From assembly GCF_022662575.1 (NCBI RefSeq), contig NZ_JALBFU010000001.1:382381-446380 (forward strand): DNA of 64,000 nt. The letters run 5' to 3'. Both the position numbers and the translations under genes were made by a program. The notes beneath the pieces were generated by a model. That model was not told the DNA's origin and did no database searches. It saw nothing but the letters and a program-made list of their open reading frames with translations. Positions 1 through 7,639 of this stretch are shown one piece after another. The DNA is from Luteimonas aquatica. Its GTDB lineage: Bacteria; Pseudomonadota; Gammaproteobacteria; Xanthomonadales; Xanthomonadaceae. The stretch's first letter is position 1, and every line of letters starts with the position of its first letter.

Positions 1-25
1 TGGTGCGCCGCATGCCGGCGCACCA
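1..25 (-). terminator. Hairpin downstream of the protease gene
   Basis: Perfect 10-bp inverted repeat (1-10 with 16-25) around a 5-base loop, lying 36 bases past the stop of the minus-strand protease gene. It looks like the stem of an intrinsic terminator; the expected T tract would lie outside the window, so it cannot be checked. Confidence 0.5.
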
Positions 26-60
26 CGGTAACGACGTTCGAATCGGCACCCGCCCGATGC

Positions 61-1056
61 TCAGGGATTGGCGGCGATCCAGTTCTGAAGCGTGTTGTAG
101 ACGGTGCTGGTGATCCTGGTCCCGCAGTTCTGGGAGGAGGATCCGGTGGTGTGGATTCCGCGGACGGCGTTGCCGCTGTCGCGGATGCCGCTGCCGCTGT
201 TGCCGCCGGCGGTATCGATGGTATAGCAGAGCCGATAGGAGCCGCTGGTCGACACCGCCCCGGAATGCGTCCACATCGTGCCGAAGGGCTTGTCGCCCGG
301 ATAGCCGGTGATGGTGTGGGTTCCGCCCGAGTACACGCCCCACCCGGAGTTGCCGCCGTGCGGCGCGGCGTTGAGCACGATCAGGGCGTAGTCGTAGTTG
401 CTGTCGGCGCCGGTGTGCCAGGCCGTTGTGGTGAGCGCGCGCGTCCAGCCCGTGGTGCCCCAGGGCTGATAGCTGCCGTTCTGCGCCGTGGTGAAGTCCA
501 GGCTGGAATACCAGGTGCCCGAGCCGTTGGAGACGCAGTGCCCCGCGGTGAGCACGTGCTTGGCCGTGATCAGCGTGCCGGTGCAGCCGATCGCGATGCG
601 GCCGATGAACCAGTACGGCGAGGCCACGGTATTGGTGATCTGCACGCGGTTGTCCGCGCCGATGACGACGGTGGGATTGGCGCGCGTGCTGCCGTAGAAG
701 GCCGGCAGGTCGCTCGGGGCCTTGCCCTGGACCGTGGTGGTGCGGCCGAGCAGTTCCAGGTCGCGGACGGCCTGTTCGAAAATGGCGACGTCCTGCGGGT
801 CCATCTGCGACTGGTACTGGTCGCCGTCGCGGGTGACCATCACCGTGCTCAGACCGGCCGCCCTCTGGCGCGGCGTCTGCAGGCGGGCGTCGATGGATCC
901 GCCGCGTTCGGGCAACGCGTCGGTCACCAGGTTCTCGCCCTGGATGAACCTGGCTTTCTCGTTCAATTTCTTGAATGCGACATCCTTCGCTCCCGCCGTA
1001 TTTGCCATGGGGGCCGAAATCAACAATACGCAGATCATTGCGGCTAGCTGTTTCAT
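61..1056 (-). CDS. Secreted trypsin-fold serine protease
   Basis: Predicted exported serine endopeptidase of 331 residues, of the chymotrypsin/V8-like glutamyl endopeptidase fold. Residues 1-23 form a signal peptide, about 24-130 look like a propeptide, and the rest is the catalytic domain. The triad is visible: His173 in TAGHC, Asp222 in NYDYAL and Ser287 in GGNSGSG. Paired cysteines (158/174, 277/311) could form disulfides, as expected outside the cytoplasm. I chose the ATG at 1056 rather than the frame's earlier start because GAAGGAG sits just upstream and the signal peptide then begins at once. It is monocistronic, with a hairpin after the stop. Protease fold and triad are firm; substrate specificity is not readable. 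Confidence 0.88.
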   Translation of the reverse strand: MKQLAAMICVLLISAPMANTAGAKDVAFKKLNEKARFIQGENLVTDALPERGGSIDARLQTPRQRAAGLSTVMVTRDGDQYQSQMDPQDVAIFEQAVRDLELLGRTTTVQGKAPSDLPAFYGSTRANPTVVIGADNRVQITNTVASPYWFIGRIAIGCTGTLITAKHVLTAGHCVSNGSGTWYSSLDFTTAQNGSYQPWGTTGWTRALTTTAWHTGADSNYDYALIVLNAAPHGGNSGWGVYSGGTHTITGYPGDKPFGTMWTHSGAVSTSGSYRLCYTIDTAGGNSGSGIRDSGNAVRGIHTTGSSSQNCGTRITSTVYNTLQNWIAANP

Positions 1057-1358
1057 GACAATCTCCTTCGTTGGTTGGTGACGCTCCTCACAGCTTTCGC
1101 AGCGAACGCATCCGCATGCGCGCTGTCCGACGAGCTCTAGCAACCTCTTTGTCGCGGGGCCGTGAATGCCTGCGCAGGGAGGCCCGTCCGGCGCGTAACC
1201 GGACGGGTGGAAGCGCGGAAGGTTGCGCGCAAGGCGAAGAGGCGCAATCAGCGCAGGCGCGGCTCGAGCAATTTGCTATCCACGCCCGATTGCAAAGCGA
1301 GCATGCCCGTTCAAATTTGAAACGCGCTCGCTGTCATCCCCGGCGACGTCGCGGAATC
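1057..1358. other. Gene-free stretch between protease and small secreted protein
   Basis: No convincing gene in 302 bases. It contains a perfect 9-bp stem with a 7-base loop (1183-1207), a possible terminator of the minus-strand gene that ends at 1359, and a perfect 12-bp palindrome TTCAAATTTGAA (1310-1321). The promoter of the protease gene must lie here, but I cannot point to clear -35/-10 boxes. Confidence 0.5.
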
Positions 1359-1748
1359 TCAGGGCAACGTATCGGAAACGTTTCTCACGCGCACGGACGA
1401 GCATCTGCGCGTCGATTCGTCCCAGCTGAAGTTCACGAACGAATAGGGCGTGATGGATTGCACGATGCTCACCATTCTCGGATCGTCCGTCCAGCAATAG
1501 ACGTACTGGCCCTTGGCATCGGTCGCGTAGCAGTTGGCCCAGACATCGGCCATCGCATTCCCGATGTCGGAAAGACAGCCGATGCTTTGCAGCCTGTCGG
1601 CGCTGGCGCGGGCGGCGCCGAGCGAACCCGACGCGGCGCCGCCTTCGATCACCACCTGCTGCGAGGGCTTGACCTGGCCCGCATTGGCCGTTGCGGCCAG
1701 GGCGAAGATCGAAAGCGCTACGAGACATCGAGTCGCGGCATGCTTCAT
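1359..1748 (-). CDS. Small secreted Cys-containing protein, function unknown
   Basis: 129 residues. A clear signal peptide (1-23, ending in ANA before Gly) precedes a mature part with four cysteines (in IGCLSD, NCYAT, YCWTD and RRCSS), which suggests a disulfide-bonded periplasmic or secreted protein. The start at 1748 has GGAGA a few bases upstream; earlier in-frame codons have Arg-rich, non-coding-like composition. I do not recognise a characterised family; comparable small exported proteins seem typical of Lysobacter and relatives. It lies on the same strand as the protease gene but is separated from it by about 300 bases and a hairpin, so co-transcription is doubtful. Confidence 0.65.
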   Translation of the reverse strand: MKHAATRCLVALSIFALAATANAGQVKPSQQVVIEGGAASGSLGAARASADRLQSIGCLSDIGNAMADVWANCYATDAKGQYVYCWTDDPRMVSIVQSITPYSFVNFSWDESTRRCSSVRVRNVSDTLP

Positions 1749-1920
1749 GCGTGTTCTCCGTATGCGCCGGCCCGAAACGGGCCGGCCGAGTGACGGTCGG
1801 GCGAGACATCGCCTGACGGGCCGCCGATGGCGGCCGAACATTCACTCGGAATCCGGCGCGGTTCAGGCTCATGCCGATCATGCGGCGCCGCGGCCTGCGC
1901 GCTCAAAAAACGCGGGCAAT

Positions 1921-1943
1921 AAAAAAACGGCCGAAGCCGTTGT
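1921..1943 (-). terminator. Intrinsic terminator of tRNA-Val
   Basis: Stem AACGGC/GCCGTT with a 4-base loop (1926-1941), followed on the minus strand by seven T (complement of 1921-1927). It starts 9 bases after the CCA end of the tRNA. A classic Rho-independent terminator. Confidence 0.85.
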
Positions 1944-1949
1944 TTTTAT

Positions 1950-2024
1950 TGGTGGGCGGTGCAGGGATCGAACCTGCGACCCTTGCCGTGTGAAGGCAAT
2001 GCTCTACCGCTGAGCTAACCGCCC
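1950..2024 (-). tRNA. tRNA-Val (anticodon CAC)
   Basis: 75 bases with encoded CCA. The cloverleaf can be folded by eye: acceptor GGGCGGT pairing with ACCGCCC, D arm with TAGCTCAGC, anticodon stem TTGCC/GGCAA around loop TTCACAC (anticodon CAC) and T arm with GGTTCGATCC. It reads GUG codons. No isoacceptor or other tRNA is adjacent; an intrinsic terminator follows. Confidence 0.95.
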
Positions 2025-2179
2025 ATCGCCGCGACAGGAGCGCCTGTCGCCAGCGGGCCGCAGATTCTAAGGGGCCACGCCTGTCCGGGCAAGCCATCCG
2101 TGGATTCCGGCCGCGGATCGCCCGACTGGGGCGCTCCGCGCCAAGCCTGCCGGGCCGCGATGGAGGGCGCGGGCGGAGG

Positions 2180-3031
2180 CTATTCGATCTCCGACCGGGC
2201 GTAGGCCACGTCCAGCGCCTCCATGGCGTCGGCGGGCTTGAGCTTGGCGGCCTTCTCGTAGGCGGCCGCGGCGGCGTCCTCCTGCTTGTCCCCGTGCAGC
2301 AGAAGCAGGACGTTGCCGTGCTCGACATGGGCGATGGGCGAGTCGGGGGTGAGCTTGAGGGCGGTCTTGATGTGCGACTCGGCCGCGGCGGGCTTGGCGC
2401 CGTAGGTGAGGCCGCCGATCATGGCGCCGATCTTGTTGACGATCTCGGCGTGGTACAGGGCCAGCGCGGTGTGCGCCTCGGCGTGCTTGGGCGCGCGTTC
2501 GAGGGTGGCGTCGAGCGCGGCGCGCACCTTGCCGGCGATGCCGTCCTTGAGCGCCTTGGCGATGCTCAGGCCCTGGCTGTAGCGGCCGAGGGCGAAGGCG
2601 TGGCGATAGTGGCTGTTGGCCTCGTCGGGCAGCGCCTTGACGGCGGCCTCGGCCAGCTTGGCGCCCTGTTCGAAGCGCTTGAGCTTCTCGGCCTCGTCCT
2701 CGACCAGGTAGGTGGCGTGGATGCCCAGCGCCTTGACCGCGACCGAGGCGCCGACCGGGCCGAGCGCCTGGCCGGCGTCGAAGGCGGCCTTGAAGTCGCC
2801 GCGGTGGAAGGCGCGCCAGGCCTCCTGCAGCGCGGCGGCGAGGGCGGGGGCGTCGAGCTTGGGCGCGGCCTTGCCGGCGGCCTTGAGCAGGGCGGCGGCG
2901 CGCTTGTCGTCGGGCCAGGGTTCGCAGTCGCCGGCGTGCAGCCGGGGCCAGGCTTTCTTCAGCGCGTCGCCGGCGTAGGCGAAAGGCTTGGCGTCGTGCG
3001 GAAAAGCGGCCCAGGCGGTCTTGGCGGCCAT
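2180..3031 (-). CDS. TPR-like repeat protein, function unknown
   Basis: 283 residues, Ala/Lys-rich and almost entirely helical by composition, with no signal peptide or membrane segment. Helical pairs with TPR-like spacing can be seen, for example around residues 145-165 (NSHYRHAFALGRYSQG), 185-205 and 230-260 (SPIAHVEHGNVLLL). The likely fold is a tetratricopeptide-type scaffold in the cytoplasm. No enzymatic motif is visible. It stands alone between tRNA-Val and the divergently oriented phasin-like gene at 3218, so context gives little. Conserved hypothetical protein; partner unknown. Confidence 0.75.
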   Translation of the reverse strand: MAAKTAWAAFPHDAKPFAYAGDALKKAWPRLHAGDCEPWPDDKRAAALLKAAGKAAPKLDAPALAAALQEAWRAFHRGDFKAAFDAGQALGPVGASVAVKALGIHATYLVEDEAEKLKRFEQGAKLAEAAVKALPDEANSHYRHAFALGRYSQGLSIAKALKDGIAGKVRAALDATLERAPKHAEAHTALALYHAEIVNKIGAMIGGLTYGAKPAAAESHIKTALKLTPDSPIAHVEHGNVLLLLHGDKQEDAAAAAYEKAAKLKPADAMEALDVAYARSEIE

Positions 3032-3217
3032 GCGGAGTCCTTCTGCTGTCTTTCAGGGAGCGCCAGCATCCCGCGCGGCGCGGCGGCTGGCAAGCCGGCG
3101 CGCCGCGTCCGGCCGATGAATCGGGCGCCAATGCGTAGTGTGATTGCTCGACCGCGGGGCGACAGGCTATGCGCCTGAGAAACCGGCCCGTCGGCCGGGT
3201 ACAACGGAGTTCCGATC

Positions 3218-3604
3218 ATGGTGGCCAAGAAGCAAATCCGCAGCGGCAAGAACGGCAAGGAAACCTCGCTGCGCCACGTCTGGCTGGCCTCGCTGGGCGC
3301 CGTCGTCGTGGCCCGCCGCGAGATCCGCGGCATCGCGGCCAAGGCCGCGCAGCGGCTGAGCCGTCGCGCCGACGACGTGCAGAGCATCGCCCGCGGCGGC
3401 CTGATCAGCGTGCGCGAGCAGGTGGAGCCGAAGGTGGAGCAGTTCAGCGCCGAGATCGAGGCGCGCCTGCACCCGGTGCTAGTCAAGCTGGGCATCGCGC
3501 CCAAGGCCGCCAGGCCGGCCCGCAAGACGGCCAAGACCGCGCGTCGCGGCGCCGCCCGCCGTCCGGCGGCGCGCACCACGCGCGCGCGCAAGGCGCGCGC
3601 CTGA
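3218..3604 (+). CDS. Phasin-family (PhaF/PhaI-like) granule protein
   Basis: 128 residues. The N-terminal 90 residues are an amphipathic helix-rich phasin-like segment (SLRHVWLASLGAVVVARR, then a long helix with EQVEPKVEQF), and the last 35 residues are a Lys/Arg/Ala/Pro tail resembling histone H1, as in Pseudomonas PhaF. In that family the helical part coats polyhydroxyalkanoate granules and the basic tail binds DNA to spread granules at division. A second protein of this design is encoded at 7640-8179. No PHA synthase is in this window, so the coated body could be PHA or another lipid inclusion. Start chosen at the ATG followed by VAKKQ. Confidence 0.75.
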   Translation: MVAKKQIRSGKNGKETSLRHVWLASLGAVVVARREIRGIAAKAAQRLSRRADDVQSIARGGLISVREQVEPKVEQFSAEIEARLHPVLVKLGIAPKAARPARKTAKTARRGAARRPAARTTRARKARA

Positions 3605-3666
3605 GGCATTCGGGGTGACCGAGGCGGTCGGCGGCCAGGCCGCCGCACCGCGTCGAGCGGGCCGCC

Positions 3667-4296
3667 TCAATCCAGGTAGGCCTGCATCAGCTGGTTCAGG
3701 TGCACCCGTTCGGCGTCGCGCAGGAACGGGGCCAGCAGCATCATCACCTGGACGATCCCCTCGCGGATCGCCAGCTGTTCGTCCTTGTCGCCGCGCACCG
3801 AGGCGTAGTTGAGCCAGAACGTGGCCAGCACCAGGACGTTGGTCGAGGCGGCGTCGAGCTCGGCCGCCGAGGCGCGGATCACCCCGGCCTGGGTCAGGCC
3901 GCGCATGACCTCGTGGGCGCTGTCGTCGGCGCGCTTGAGGATGCGCGCGAAGCGGATGCGCAGGCGCCGGTTGCGGCTGAGGATCTCCACCAGGTCGCGG
4001 TAGAGGAAGCGGTAGTCCCAGATGCACTCGAACACCAGGTGCAGCTGCAGCCAGATGTCCTCCAGTTCCGGCAGGCGCCCCTCGGGCGGGGTCAGCGCCT
4101 CGTCCATGCGGGTATCGAAGCGGCTGAAGAGCTGCTCGATGATGTCGTCCTTGTTGCGGAAGTGGTAGTACAGGTTGCCCGGGCTGATCTCCAGCTCGTC
4201 GGCGATGTGGTTGGTGGTGACGTTGGGCTCGCCCTGCGCGTTGAACATCGTGAGTGCGGCATCGAGGATGCGCTGGCGTGTCTGTCGCGATGCCAT
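3667..4296 (-). CDS. TetR-family transcriptional regulator beside the acyl-CoA genes
   Basis: 209 residues. Residues 1-50 are a TetR helix-turn-helix: RQRILDAALTMF, then NVTTNHIADELEISPGNLYYHFRNKDD. The C-terminal helical domain is of the kind that binds hydrophobic or acyl-CoA ligands. It begins 23 bases after the acyl-CoA-binding protein gene on the same strand, so the two are probably one transcript, divergent from the fatty acyl-CoA reductase. By analogy with FadR/PsrA-type TetR proteins it may sense long-chain acyl-CoA and control both directions of the 157-base gap at 4578-4734; this is inferred from position only. Confidence 0.88.
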   Translation of the reverse strand: MASRQTRQRILDAALTMFNAQGEPNVTTNHIADELEISPGNLYYHFRNKDDIIEQLFSRFDTRMDEALTPPEGRLPELEDIWLQLHLVFECIWDYRFLYRDLVEILSRNRRLRIRFARILKRADDSAHEVMRGLTQAGVIRASAAELDAASTNVLVLATFWLNYASVRGDKDEQLAIREGIVQVMMLLAPFLRDAERVHLNQLMQAYLD

Positions 4297-4319
4297 GGCG
4301 GCCGGGACCCGCGGCGGCT

Positions 4320-4577
4320 TCAGCCGGCCAGCTTCTTCACCAGGTCGACGTATTGCTGCTTTGCGGCATCCTGCGGGGTGCCCTTGAGCTTGGCCCAGGC
4401 TTCGTACTTGGCGGTGCCGACGAAGTCGAAGAAGCCCGGCTTCTCGCCGCTGACGTCGCCCGAGGCGCCCTGCTTGTAGAGGGCATACAGCTGCAGCAGG
4501 GTGTCGTTGTCCGGCCGCTCGGCCAGGGTTTTCACGTCCTTCTGGGCCTGGTCGAACTGGGTTTGCAGATCGCTCAT
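4320..4577 (-). CDS. Acyl-CoA-binding protein (ACBP)
   Basis: 85 residues, the full length of a free-standing ACBP. The family signature is present: LYALYKQGASGDV, then GFFDFVGTAKYEAWAKLKG, with the Tyr and Lys residues that hold the CoA phosphate. It binds long-chain acyl-CoA in the cytosol and can deliver it to enzymes. The ATG at 4577 has GGGAGG seven bases upstream, so the longer in-frame N-terminus is rejected. It is divergent from a fatty acyl-CoA reductase at 4735, which makes a substrate-delivery role attractive. ACBPs are common in eukaryotes and only scattered in bacteria. Confidence 0.93.
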   Translation of the reverse strand: MSDLQTQFDQAQKDVKTLAERPDNDTLLQLYALYKQGASGDVSGEKPGFFDFVGTAKYEAWAKLKGTPQDAAKQQYVDLVKKLAG

Positions 4578-4734
4578 GGTGCCTACCTCCCGGGTTGGAC
4601 CGGCATGACACCATGCAACCGCCGAGGGGGTCAACATCGGGGCAGGGACCCGGCGGGAATTGTCGCCGGACGCGGGCTCTGGCAACGTAGCCGGTCATGG
4701 CCGCCCACGCGCGGCGCACCTCATGAGGAAGGGC

Positions 4735-6723
4735 ATGAGCTATTTCGTTACCGGCGCCACAGGTTTCATCGGGCGCTTCCTGATCGGCAACCTGCTCAAG
4801 CGCAAGGGCACGATCCACGTGCTGGTGCGTCCGGATTCGCAGAAGAAATTCGACGCCATCGCCAAGAAGATGGGCTGGGACGCCAAGCGCATCGTGGTGG
4901 TGCCCGGCGACATGACCGCGGCCAAGTGCGGCGTCTCGGCGGCGCAGTTGCGCGCGCTCAAGGGCAAGATCCGCCACTTCTTCCACCTGGCCGCGATCTA
5001 CGACATGGAGGCCAGCGCCGAGGCCCAGCGCGCGGCCAACGTGGACGGCACCCAGCATGCGCTGGACCTGGCCGCCGCCCTCGAGGCGGGATGCTTCCAC
5101 CACACCAGCTCGATCGCCGCGGCCGGGCTGTACCCGGGCATCTTCCGCGAGGACATGTTCGACGAGGCCGAGGGCCTGAACGATCCCTACCTGCGCACCA
5201 AGCACGACTCCGAGGGGCTGGTGCGGGAGGAGAAGCGGGTGAAGTGGCGCATCTACCGCCCCGGCATGGTGGTCGGCCACTCGCAGACCGGCGAGATCGA
5301 CAAGATCGACGGCCCGTACTATTTCTTCACCCTGATCAAGAAGCTGCGGCAGATGCTGCCGCCGTGGATGCCGACCCTGGGCCTGGAGGGCGGGCGCATC
5401 AACATCGTACCGGTGGACTTCGTCGCCGACGCGATGGACCACATCGCCCACAAGCCCAAGCTCGACGGGCACACCTTCCACCTCACCGATCCGGAGCCGC
5501 TGCGCGTGGGCGAGGTGCTTAACACCTTCTGCCGCGCCGGCCACGCCCCGGAGATGACCATGCGTCTGGACGCGCGCATGTTCGCCTTCATTCCCGGCGG
5601 CATCCGCGGCGCGATCAGCAACCTGCCGCCGGTCAAGCGCTTCATCGGCATGCTGCTGAAGGACTTCAAGATCCCCAAGAGCGTGCTGAAGTTCATCACC
5701 TATCCCACGCGCTTCGACAGCCGCGAGACCGAGCGCGCGCTCAAGGGCAGCGGCATCGCCGTGCCGCAGCTGGAAAGCTACGCCTGGCGGCTGTGGGACT
5801 ACTGGGAGCGGCACCTCGATCCGGACCTGTTCGTCGACCGCACCCTGAAAGGCAAGGTGCGCAACAAGGTGGTGGTGATCACCGGCGGCTCCTCAGGCAT
5901 CGGCCTGTCGACCGCGCAGCGCGTGGCCGAGGCCGGCGCGGTCACCGTGATCGTGGCGCGCGGCAAGGAGGAGCTGTTCAAGGCCCGCGACGAGATGAAG
6001 GCCAAGGGCGGCAAGGTCTTCGCCTACACCGCGGACCTGGCCGACATGGCCGACTGCGACCGCCTGGTGCAGACGATCCTCAAGGAGCACGGCCACGTCG
6101 ACGTGCTGATCAACAACGCCGGCCGCTCGATCCGCCGCTCGATCGAGCTCAGCTACGACCGTTTCCACGATTTCGAGCGCACCATGCAGCTGAACTACTT
6201 CGGCAGCCTGCGCCTGATCATGGGCTTCATGCCGACGATGACCCATCGCCGCAAGGGCCACATCATCAACATCAGCTCGATCGGCGTGCTGGCCAACTCG
6301 CCGCGCTTCTCCGCCTACGTGGCCTCCAAGGCGGCGCTGGACGCCTTCAGCCGTTGCGCCCAGGGCGAGCTGTCGGGCAAGGGCATCGCCTTCACCACGA
6401 TCAACATGCCGCTGGTGAAGACGCCGATGATCGCGCCGACCAAGATGTACGACAGCGTGCCGACGCTGACCCCGGACGAGGCCGCCGACCTGCTGGTGAA
6501 GGCGATCATCGAGCGCCCGAGCCGCATCGCCACGCGCCTTGGCATCTTCTCGGCCCTGCTCAACGCGGTGGCGCCGAAGGCCTACGAGGTGATCATGAGC
6601 ACCGCCTTCGAGCTGTTCCCGGACTCGGCGGCGGCCAAGGGGGACAAGAAGGGGCTGAAGGAAGAGCACACCAGCAACGAGCAGATGGCGTTTGCGGCGT
6701 TGATGCGGGGCGTGCATTGGTGA
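4735..6723 (+). CDS. Two-domain fatty acyl-CoA reductase (alcohol-forming, Maqu_2507 type)
   Basis: 662 residues with two Rossmann domains. The N-terminal extended-SDR domain has GATGFIG at 7-13, an SSIAAAG segment near 125-131 and the YLRTK (Tyr152/Lys156) active-site pair. The C-terminal classical SDR domain has TGGSSGIG at 383-390, NNAG at 460-463, Ser515 and YVASK (Tyr528/Lys532). Length, domain order and many segments (PYYFF, MQLNYFGS, the final MRGVHW) match the Marinobacter fatty acyl-CoA reductase Maqu_2507 as I remember it; that enzyme reduces acyl-CoA with NADPH through the aldehyde to fatty alcohol, a step towards wax esters. Start at 4735 is preceded by GAGGAAGG; an ATG at 4723 is the alternative. 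Divergent from the ACBP and TetR genes. Confidence 0.9.
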   Translation: MSYFVTGATGFIGRFLIGNLLKRKGTIHVLVRPDSQKKFDAIAKKMGWDAKRIVVVPGDMTAAKCGVSAAQLRALKGKIRHFFHLAAIYDMEASAEAQRAANVDGTQHALDLAAALEAGCFHHTSSIAAAGLYPGIFREDMFDEAEGLNDPYLRTKHDSEGLVREEKRVKWRIYRPGMVVGHSQTGEIDKIDGPYYFFTLIKKLRQMLPPWMPTLGLEGGRINIVPVDFVADAMDHIAHKPKLDGHTFHLTDPEPLRVGEVLNTFCRAGHAPEMTMRLDARMFAFIPGGIRGAISNLPPVKRFIGMLLKDFKIPKSVLKFITYPTRFDSRETERALKGSGIAVPQLESYAWRLWDYWERHLDPDLFVDRTLKGKVRNKVVVITGGSSGIGLSTAQRVAEAGAVTVIVARGKEELFKARDEMKAKGGKVFAYTADLADMADCDRLVQTILKEHGHVDVLINNAGRSIRRSIELSYDRFHDFERTMQLNYFGSLRLIMGFMPTMTHRRKGHIINISSIGVLANSPRFSAYVASKAALDAFSRCAQGELSGKGIAFTTINMPLVKTPMIAPTKMYDSVPTLTPDEAADLLVKAIIERPSRIATRLGIFSALLNAVAPKAYEVIMSTAFELFPDSAAAKGDKKGLKEEHTSNEQMAFAALMRGVHW

Positions 6724-6730
6724 GGAGCCG

Positions 6731-6760
6731 CTTTGATTTCCGTTTGTGCGGGAATCAAAG
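6731..6760 (+). terminator. Hairpin after the reductase gene
   Basis: 12-bp stem with a single G-T wobble and a 6-base loop, beginning 7 bases after the reductase stop codon. No T run follows, so it may be an mRNA 3'-end stabiliser or a weak terminator. Confidence 0.6.
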
Positions 6761-6800
6761 GCGTTGAAGCGTTGGAGCGTTGAAGCGTTGAAGCGTTGGA
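6761..6800. repeat. Five tandem 8-bp units (GCGTTGRA)
   Basis: Units GCGTTGAA, GCGTTGGA, GCGTTGAA, GCGTTGAA, GCGTTGGA are placed head to tail, directly after the hairpin and running into repeat copy A. A short tandem repeat of this type is prone to slippage and copy-number variation. Confidence 0.9.
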
Positions 6801-6976
6801 GCAAAGCGTTTCGTCCGCTGTCGCGGCCGAGTTCATTTCTTTTGATAAGCGTCAAAAGAAACGAACCAAAGAAAAACGCTTTCCCCGACGAAGCAGCCCC
6901 ACGCCGGAAAGGCTGAGGGGATTTTCCGACTCGCCCTCCTGGCTCGGTCGGAAAATGGCGGGCATCCCTGCCCGCC
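6799..6976 (+). repeat. Structured intergenic repeat, copy A
   Basis: The first 91 bases (6799-6889) are an inverted match to 7255-7343: 46 identical bases at the outer end, then a short variable core, then a further match of about 20 bases. A second matching block (6917-6958 with 7188-7226) and a hairpin (6957-6976, GGCGGGCA/TGCCCGCC, loop TCCC) follow. The same parts recur in mirror order in copy B, so the unit is about 178 bp. No open frame of note. Family unknown to me; possibly a dispersed repeat of Lysobacter-type genomes. Confidence 0.8.
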
Positions 6977-7024
6977 ACCCTTCGGGTCTGGGCAGGGCAA
7001 TGGCTCGCAAAGATTTCCAGAAGC

Positions 7025-7072
7025 AAAGCCTTCTTCCTACCCCTTCAGAAAGCCTTCTTCCTACTCCTTCAG
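7025..7072. repeat. 24-bp tandem duplication
   Basis: 7025-7048 and 7049-7072 are adjacent copies that differ at one base. They lie between the two inverted copies of the structured repeat. Confidence 0.9.
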
Positions 7073-7078
7073 ATGGTC

Positions 7079-7098
7079 ATCCCAGCGCAAGCTGGGAT
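7079..7098. repeat. REP-type hairpin
   Basis: Perfect 8-bp stem ATCCCAGC/GCTGGGAT with loop GCAA, preceded by GTC and followed by CCA. This resembles the common proteobacterial REP form GTCATTCCCGC...GCGGGAATCCA that RAYT transposases recognise in Xanthomonadaceae. No RAYT gene is in this window. Confidence 0.65.
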
Positions 7099-7167
7099 CC
7101 ATTGTTCGCCTTTGCTTTTGTCTCTAGAGATGTCGATGCGCCATTGGCATTAGGAGACCCGGAGGGC

Positions 7168-7343
7168 GGCGCACAGGGATGTGCGCCGTTTTTCGACCGA
7201 GCCAGGAGGGCGAGTCGAAAAATCCCGATAGCAATCAAGTAATGGGAGTGCTCTGTCGGGGAAGGCCGTTTTCTTTGGTTCGTTTCTTTTGGGCCAGCAA
7301 AAGAAATGAACTCGGCCGCGACAGCGGACGAAACGCTTTGCTC
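7168..7343 (-). repeat. Structured intergenic repeat, copy B (inverted)
   Basis: Mirror of copy A: hairpin 7168-7187 (GGCGCACA/TGTGCGCC, loop GGGA), block 7188-7226, then the 89-base arm 7255-7343. Read on the minus strand its hairpin is GGCGCACA-TCCC-TGTGCGCC, against GGCGGGCA-TCCC-TGCCCGCC in copy A. The three differing positions on one side are matched by complementary changes on the other, so the stem has been kept while its sequence changed. Confidence 0.8.
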
Positions 7344-7593
7344 TTAGAGAGGCAAACCAACAGTAGGCGAACGAAAGCCGCACGAATGCCAGATGCGCGG
7401 CGCAGAATCGTGAAACCCCAATCCCCCAATCGCCGAACCCCAGAAACTAGAAGCCCGCCAACCCGAAGCCGTAAGGGGAGGGAGCATACGGTCTTCTGGC
7501 GGGTTGGCGGGCGAAAACGTTTACAGATTCATCTTCGCCGGAGAACCCAGGGCAATCAAGCCCCCAGGGTTAACCGGCGTTGGGGTTTGTGAC

Positions 7594-7614
7594 CCCTGGC
7601 AGCCGATGCCAGGG
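7594..7614 (-). terminator. Hairpin after the phasin gene
   Basis: Perfect 8-bp stem CCCTGGCA/TGCCAGGG with a 5-base loop, 26 bases past the stop of the minus-strand phasin gene. A competing 7-bp stem (7602-7608 with 7618-7624) overlaps it. There is no T run, so termination is only a guess. Confidence 0.4.
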
Positions 7615-7639
7615 CGACATCGGCCTGCAGTGCGATCGA

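Larger units (their letters stand above)
6724..7639. other. 0.9-kb gene-free stretch rich in repeats
   Basis: No credible gene between the reductase and the phasin gene. Composition is visibly more A/T-rich than the flanks. It holds a terminator-like hairpin, five 8-bp tandem units, two inverted copies of a structured repeat (6799-6976 and 7168-7343), a 24-bp tandem duplication, a REP-type hairpin and a 12-bp inverted repeat (7453-7464 with 7501-7512). The separate parts are listed individually. Confidence 0.8.

Noticed and set aside
6761-6800. Five 8-bp repeats considered as a CRISPR-like array.
   Set aside because: The units are adjacent without spacers and too short; no cas gene is present.
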